From: Xylanimonas cellulosilytica DSM 15894
GTDB taxonomy: Bacteria; Actinomycetota; Actinomycetes; Actinomycetales; Cellulomonadaceae
DNA length: 64,000 nucleotides
NCBI RefSeq assembly: GCF_000024965.1
Contig: NC_013530.1
Span: forward strand, 3,678,777-3,742,776
Reading direction: 5' to 3'
Notes under the pieces: generated by a model
Told to the model about the DNA's origin: nothing
The model's input: only the letters and a program-made list of their open reading frames with translations
The model's database searches: none
In this document: in pieces, positions 60,495-64,000 of the stretch
Position numbering within the stretch: position 1 is the stretch's first letter
How the letters are laid out: each line of letters begins with the position of its first letter
Translations under genes and position numbers: made by a program

Positions 60495-61268
60495 TCAGCC
60501 CCGGCGCAGTCGCAGGATCGTCGTCGGCTCCACACCCTCGACGGTCGTCCCCAGCAGGATCTCCGGCTCGCCCGCCTTGAAGCTGCGCAGCACCTTGCGG
60601 GCCGGCTCGATCTCCTGTGCAACGTTCCTGCCCTTGAGCACGACCATCTCGCCACCACGCCGCAGCAGAGGCAGGCTCATCCGCGCCAGCTTCGCGAGGT
60701 TCGCCACGGCCCGGGAGGTCACGACGTCGGCCTCGAACGCCCCGTGGTACTCCTCAGCACGCCCTCGCCGCACGTCGACATTCGTCAGGCCGAACCGTTC
60801 GACGACCTCGTCGAGCCACGTGGTGCGACGCTCCATCGGCTCGACCAGCACGACGTCCAGGTTCAGCCGCATCATCGCCACGACGATGCCGGGGAGTCCG
60901 GCTCCCGAACCGATGTCGACGAGAGTCCCGGTCTCGGGCAGATAGGGCACCACGGCCGCCGAGTTCAGCAGGTGGCGCTCCCACAGCCGGGAAACCTCGC
61001 GCGGCCCGATCAGCCCACGCAGCTCGCCCTGCTCTCGCAGCAGCTCACCGAATCCGGCCACATCGTCGTACGCCTCCCCGAGATGCTCGCGAACGACCGC
61101 GCTCTCGCCCAGCGTGCGATCCGCCGAGTCCTCCAACGAGTCGGAGAGCGCAGCATCAGCGTGGACGACGTCGTCGTCACGCACAGCGTCATCTGACACC
61201 TGGGCTCCGTCGTCAGCGCTCACTGCGGCCTCCTCCCGCCGGTTCGTTTCACGTGAAACGTGCGTCAC
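60495..61268 (-). CDS. rsmG: 16S rRNA (guanine527-N7) methyltransferase
   Basis: A 257-residue GidB/RsmG enzyme. The SAM site reads GTLVDIGSGAGLPGIVVAM and the later motif is ADVVTSRAVANLAKL. GPREVSRLWERHLLNSA is the conserved N-terminal family motif. The first ~45 residues are a variable acidic extension starting THVSRET, where VSRET is coded by parS site 8. GTG 61268 overlaps the jag stop (GTGA). Confidence 0.95.
   Translation of the reverse strand: MTHVSRETNRREEAAVSADDGAQVSDDAVRDDDVVHADAALSDSLEDSADRTLGESAVVREHLGEAYDDVAGFGELLREQGELRGLIGPREVSRLWERHLLNSAAVVPYLPETGTLVDIGSGAGLPGIVVAMMRLNLDVVLVEPMERRTTWLDEVVERFGLTNVDVRRGRAEEYHGAFEADVVTSRAVANLAKLARMSLPLLRRGGEMVVLKGRNVAQEIEPARKVLRSFKAGEPEILLGTTVEGVEPTTILRLRRG
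61245..61260. promoter_or_regulatory. parS site 8, at the rsmG start
   Basis: CGTTTCACGTGAAACG, two end mismatches with an intact 14-bp core. It is codons 4-8 of rsmG. Confidence 0.85.
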
Positions 61269-61786
61269 TCGGCAGGAGCGACGGGAGCCGCCGGCTGCAC
61301 GACGACGTAGCGCTGGGGTTCCACCCCGCGGGAGTCGCTGAGGAGGCCGGCCGCGGCGACGACGTCGTGCACGACCTTGCGCTCGAACGCGTTGAGCGGA
61401 TCCAGCTCGACCTCGGCACCCGACTCCTTGACCTGCTCGACGGCCTTCTCGGCGATCGCGGTCAGCTCGGTGCGACGCTGTGCACGGAAGCCGGCGACGT
61501 CGAGCATGAGGCGGCTCCGCTCCCCGGTGCGCGCCTGCACGGCGAGGCGGGTCAGGTCCTGAAGTGCCTCGAGCACCTCCCCCTCCTTGCCGACAAGGTG
61601 AGAGAGCGAGCCCTGCTCCTCGGCGACGATCTCGACAGCCGCGCGCCCGTGGCGCACGTCGATGTCGATATCACCGTCCAGGTCGGCGATGTCGAGGAGC
61701 TCCTCGAGGTAGTCAGCGGCGACCTCGCCCTCCTCCTCGAGCTGGGAGGTGCGGGGGTTCACGTCCTGCGGGGTCGTGTTCGACAT
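61265..61786 (-). CDS. Jag/KhpB-type KH-R3H RNA-binding protein
   Basis: A 173-residue protein with a KH domain containing the GxxG-type loop (SLSHLVGKEGEVLEALQDL) and an R3H domain (DPLNAFERKVVHDVVA). It is the usual partner of YidC and binds RNA in cell-elongation control. An acidic N-terminus (EEEGEVAADYLEELLD) precedes the KH part. The Jag-N domain is absent, as in other actinobacteria. It lies eight bases after yidC and overlaps rsmG. Confidence 0.93.
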   Translation of the reverse strand: MSNTTPQDVNPRTSQLEEEGEVAADYLEELLDIADLDGDIDIDVRHGRAAVEIVAEEQGSLSHLVGKEGEVLEALQDLTRLAVQARTGERSRLMLDVAGFRAQRRTELTAIAEKAVEQVKESGAEVELDPLNAFERKVVHDVVAAAGLLSDSRGVEPQRYVVVQPAAPVAPAE

Positions 61787-61793
61787 GTCCCGG

Positions 61794-62738
61794 TCAGCCC
61801 TTCTTCTTGCGGTTCTTGCGCTGCGGCTGCACGCGCTGGCCCGTCGGCTTCGGCGGCTCGATGACCGTGGTCTCCTCGGGGACGATGCCCTTTGCTGCGG
61901 CCTTGCGGGCCTGGCGCTCCTTGAGCGTGCGCTCGGCCTCGGAGCCCGGCGCCGGCATGCGCTTGATCGTGTAGAACTGCTGGCCCATCGACCAGATGTT
62001 CGTCACGGTCCAGTAGATGAGCACACCCACCGGGAAGTTCACGCCCGAAACCGCGAAGATCAGGGGCAGCACGTACAGCATCATCTTCTGCGTGCTGGCC
62101 ATGGGGCCCTCGAGGGCCGCCTTGGGCATGTTCTTCATCGTCAGCTGGCGCTGCGTGAGGAAGGTCGTTGCCGACATGAGGATGATCAGGACGATGACGA
62201 CGATGCGGGCCGCCGTGTCATCCGTCTGCAGGAAGACCTCGGAGAGCTTCGCCCCGAAGAGGCTCGACGCCTCGAAGTCGCTCGCGACCGCCTGGTCGAT
62301 CGGACCGATCGGACCGATCTCACCGTTGGCGATCTGCTGAAGATTGCTGAGCACCCGGAAGAGGGCGAAGAAGATCGGTGACTGCAAGAGGATCGGCAGG
62401 CACGACGCGAACGGGTTGGTGCCGTGCTTCTTGTAGAGCTCCATCGTCTCGCGCGTCATCGCCTCGCGGGACGCCGGATCCGACTTGCCCTTGTACTTCT
62501 TCTGCACCGCCTGCAGCTCGGGCTGGATGATCTGCATGCCTCGCGACGCCTTGATCTGCTTCACGAAGAGCGGGATCATCGCCGCGCGCATGATCAATGT
62601 GAGCGCGACGATCGCCAGCACCCAGGCGAACCCGGGGCCGTCGCCGAAGCCGAGCCGCGCGAAGACCCAGTGGGCCCCGTACATGACCCAGGCCACCACC
62701 CACATGATGGGTTGAAGAATCGTGTCGAAAACAGCCAT
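61794..62738 (-). CDS. yidC: Membrane protein insertase YidC
   Basis: A 314-residue OxaA-type insertase with five helices. The N-terminal helix (PIMWVVAWVMYGAHWVFARL) and the hydrophilic-groove helix (LTLIMRAAMIPLFVKQIKAS, with the positive residue) are visible, followed by GTNPFASCLPILLQSPIFFA. The C-terminus is Lys/Arg-rich (KNRKKKG), a ribosome-binding tail. It inserts membrane proteins alone or with Sec. It lies 58 bp after yidD. Confidence 0.96.
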   Translation of the reverse strand: MAVFDTILQPIMWVVAWVMYGAHWVFARLGFGDGPGFAWVLAIVALTLIMRAAMIPLFVKQIKASRGMQIIQPELQAVQKKYKGKSDPASREAMTRETMELYKKHGTNPFASCLPILLQSPIFFALFRVLSNLQQIANGEIGPIGPIDQAVASDFEASSLFGAKLSEVFLQTDDTAARIVVIVLIILMSATTFLTQRQLTMKNMPKAALEGPMASTQKMMLYVLPLIFAVSGVNFPVGVLIYWTVTNIWSMGQQFYTIKRMPAPGSEAERTLKERQARKAAAKGIVPEETTVIEPPKPTGQRVQPQRKNRKKKG

Positions 62739-62795
62739 ATCGGTCGTGCCTCCTGGAGGAAAGTCTGTGGACCCGGAGGCGCGAGGCCGGGATGG

Positions 62796-63170
62796 TCAGT
62801 GCTGGTGCGCGTGCGTCGACGCTGCACCGTGGGCGCCAGCGGCGGCCGCTGCGTCGTCCGCACCCCGACGGGTACGGCCTGAGCGCGGCCTGGCAGGCGG
62901 GACGTCGTCCACGCCGCCGAGACTCCACGGGTTGCAGCGCAGGATGCGCCAGAGCGCCAGCCCCATCCCCCGCAGCGCGCCGTGCGTGCGGATGGCCACG
63001 ACGGCGTAGTGGGAGCAGGACGGGTAGTACTTGCAGGTCGGCCCGGTCATCGGGGATACGACGACCTGGTAGACGCGGATCATCCCGACCAGAACGGTGG
63101 TGGGGAGGTCGCGGAGTATCTCGACGCGCACGCGGGTCTGGCCGCGGCCTCTAGGACCTTCGATCCTCAT
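62796..63170 (-). CDS. yidD: Membrane protein insertion efficiency factor YidD
   Basis: A 124-residue protein with the YidD core [39 protein letters not shown] and [20 protein letters not shown], including the three conserved cysteines. It overlaps the rnpA stop by four bases. The C-terminal ~35 residues are variable and His-rich at the end. Confidence 0.95.
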   Translation of the reverse strand: MRIEGPRGRGQTRVRVEILRDLPTTVLVGMIRVYQVVVSPMTGPTCKYYPSCSHYAVVAIRTHGALRGMGLALWRILRCNPWSLGGVDDVPPARPRSGRTRRGADDAAAAAGAHGAASTHAHQH

Positions 63171-63544
63171 GCGGGCCTCGCCGCGGCGGCACGTTGGACC
63201 GCCTTGTCGAGGCCGGCCTGCACGTCGCGGCTCAGCTCGGCGAACGTCGCCGTCGACGCCGCCGGCAACGCGCGCACGACGGCGCGCGAGTGCTCGGGAA
63301 ACACCGCAAGGCCGGAGGTAGCGACCAGCGGGCGCACGATCTCACGGAGACGGCGCTTCACGAGGTTTCGCTGCACGGAGTTACCCACGGCCTTGGAGAC
63401 GACAAAACCGACCTGTGGTGCCGCATCCCCCTCGTTGTCCACAAGGAGGTGCACCACCACGGTCGTTCGCCCTGCACGCGTGCCCCGACGCACCGTCCGC
63501 CCGAACTCGGCGGGACGACGCAGACGGTGCGTCGAGGGAAGCAC
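63167..63544 (-). CDS. rnpA: Ribonuclease P protein component
   Basis: A 125-residue basic protein with [36 protein letters not shown] and [13 protein letters not shown], the RNR motif region of RnpA. It starts at GTG 63544, 15 bp after rpmH. It matures tRNA with the RNase P RNA. Confidence 0.96.
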   Translation of the reverse strand: MLPSTHRLRRPAEFGRTVRRGTRAGRTTVVVHLLVDNEGDAAPQVGFVVSKAVGNSVQRNLVKRRLREIVRPLVATSGLAVFPEHSRAVVRALPAASTATFAELSRDVQAGLDKAVQRAAAARPA

Positions 63545-63558
63545 GTGTGATCAGGCGA

Positions 63559-63696
63559 TCAGGCAGACAGCTCGGTGCGGCCCTTGCGGCGGCGCGCAGC
63601 GAGGATGGCGCGACCGGCACGGGTGCGCATGCGCAGCCGGAAACCGTGGGTCTTCGCGCGACGGCGGGTGTTCGGCTGGAAGGTCCGCTTGCTCAC
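63559..63696 (-). CDS. rpmH: 50S ribosomal protein bL34
   Basis: A 45-residue protein, [18 protein letters not shown] and [20 protein letters not shown], with AGGAGCACC before GTG 63696. It is the first gene of the cluster transcribed away from oriC. Confidence 0.97.
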   Translation of the reverse strand: MSKRTFQPNTRRRAKTHGFRLRMRTRAGRAILAARRRKGRTELSA

Positions 63697-64000
63697 GAGG
63701 TGCTCCTGAATGACATCGGGTGGGCATGCCGACCCGACAGGGTCGACGATGCTGGTCCTGGCCGGGTGCCCGGACGTGGTGTCCGGGCGGAGGACCGACC
63801 GAGCCGCCCCGGGTGCCAGAATCGGCGAGAAGGCGCGCGAAAGCACCCGGTACGGCTGCTCAACGTTACGCGCGGGGAGCCCACGCGGTCAAACCGCACC
63901 GACGGCTGGCCGGCGAGACGATCGCCACATCCGTGCCGTCCGGGGCGCCGTACGTGGTTTCCACACCGCAATCCACAGATTCCACAGGGTGTGGAGAACT
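63697..64000. promoter_or_regulatory. rpmH upstream region and left edge of oriC with DnaA boxes
   Basis: No gene is visible. TTTCCACA (63958), CAATCCACA (63969), GATTCCACA (63978) and TGTGGAGAA (63990) resemble DnaA boxes in both orientations. The rpmH-dnaA gap is the usual origin site in actinobacteria, and dnaA would lie just outside the window. I see no firm rpmH promoter in the GC-rich part. Confidence 0.7.

Noticed and set aside
1..64000. tRNA or rRNA genes
   Set aside because: I looked in the intergenic gaps for tRNA-like cloverleaf ends and found none I could support. A covariance-model scan would settle it.

Overview
The window is very GC-rich DNA from a Gram-positive actinobacterium. 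The gene order rpmH-rnpA-yidD-yidC-jag-rsmG-parA-parB, running away from DnaA boxes at the right edge, places that edge at the chromosomal origin. Neighbouring trxA/trxB, murJ, the CCA-adding enzyme and the rpsF-ssb-rpsR-rplI-dnaB block fit the order Micrococcales, probably a Cellulomonas/Cellulosimicrobium/Isoptericola relative. The family is an inference from gene order and codon bias. Most genes use ATG or GTG with GGAGG-like ribosome sites and are packed into operons with 4-base overlaps. Several appear to be leaderless.

Left third (1-28 kb), accessory. A phosphotransferase/P-loop kinase fusion runs off the left edge behind a VOC-fold gene. A YtrA-type GntR regulator heads a five-gene operon with two ABC exporters. 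Next come a two-component system, a glutamine amidotransferase, a VapBC-type toxin-antitoxin pair, and a 52-residue gene sitting between two 65-bp palindromes. An amino-acid antiporter, a CDF metal exporter, an HxlR regulator with a divergent quinone reductase, an LD-carboxypeptidase with a WYL regulator, an epoxide hydrolase and a TetR/MFS efflux pair follow. An arsenic module (ArsR-arsenate reductase fusion, CoA-disulfide reductase-rhodanese, arsenite methyltransferase, ArsR) ends at an IS630 transposase relic and a lower-GC SHOCT gene.

Middle (28-46 kb), mostly core. dnaB is preceded by an array of DnaA-box-like 9-mers. A MATE exporter, rplI-rpsR-ssb-rpsF, two tandem bifunctional penicillin-binding proteins with PASTA tails, a PadR regulator co-transcribed with inositol-1-phosphate synthase, two MFS transporters, and the CCA-adding enzyme divergent from a Nudix hydrolase follow.

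Right third (46-64 kb), origin-proximal core. A Nudix-DUF6049-murJ-pseudokinase-trxB-trxA run covers envelope assembly and thiol redox. Then come a protein joining a phage-type helix-turn-helix region to a MocR-like aminotransferase, a D-Ala-D-Ala-ligase-like ATP-grasp enzyme, and the parAB segregation locus with eight parS sites in 4.6 kb. rsmG, jag, yidC, yidD, rnpA and rpmH lead to oriC. A dispersed 25-bp palindromic repeat forms three clusters, at 40.6, 53.5 and 56.8 kb.

The least ordinary items are the HTH-aminotransferase fusion, the DnaA-box-like array before dnaB, the twin palindromes around the 52-residue gene, the parS site inside a 34-bp palindrome between convergent genes, and the palindrome at the GntR/ABC operon. 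All function calls rest on motif reading by eye.
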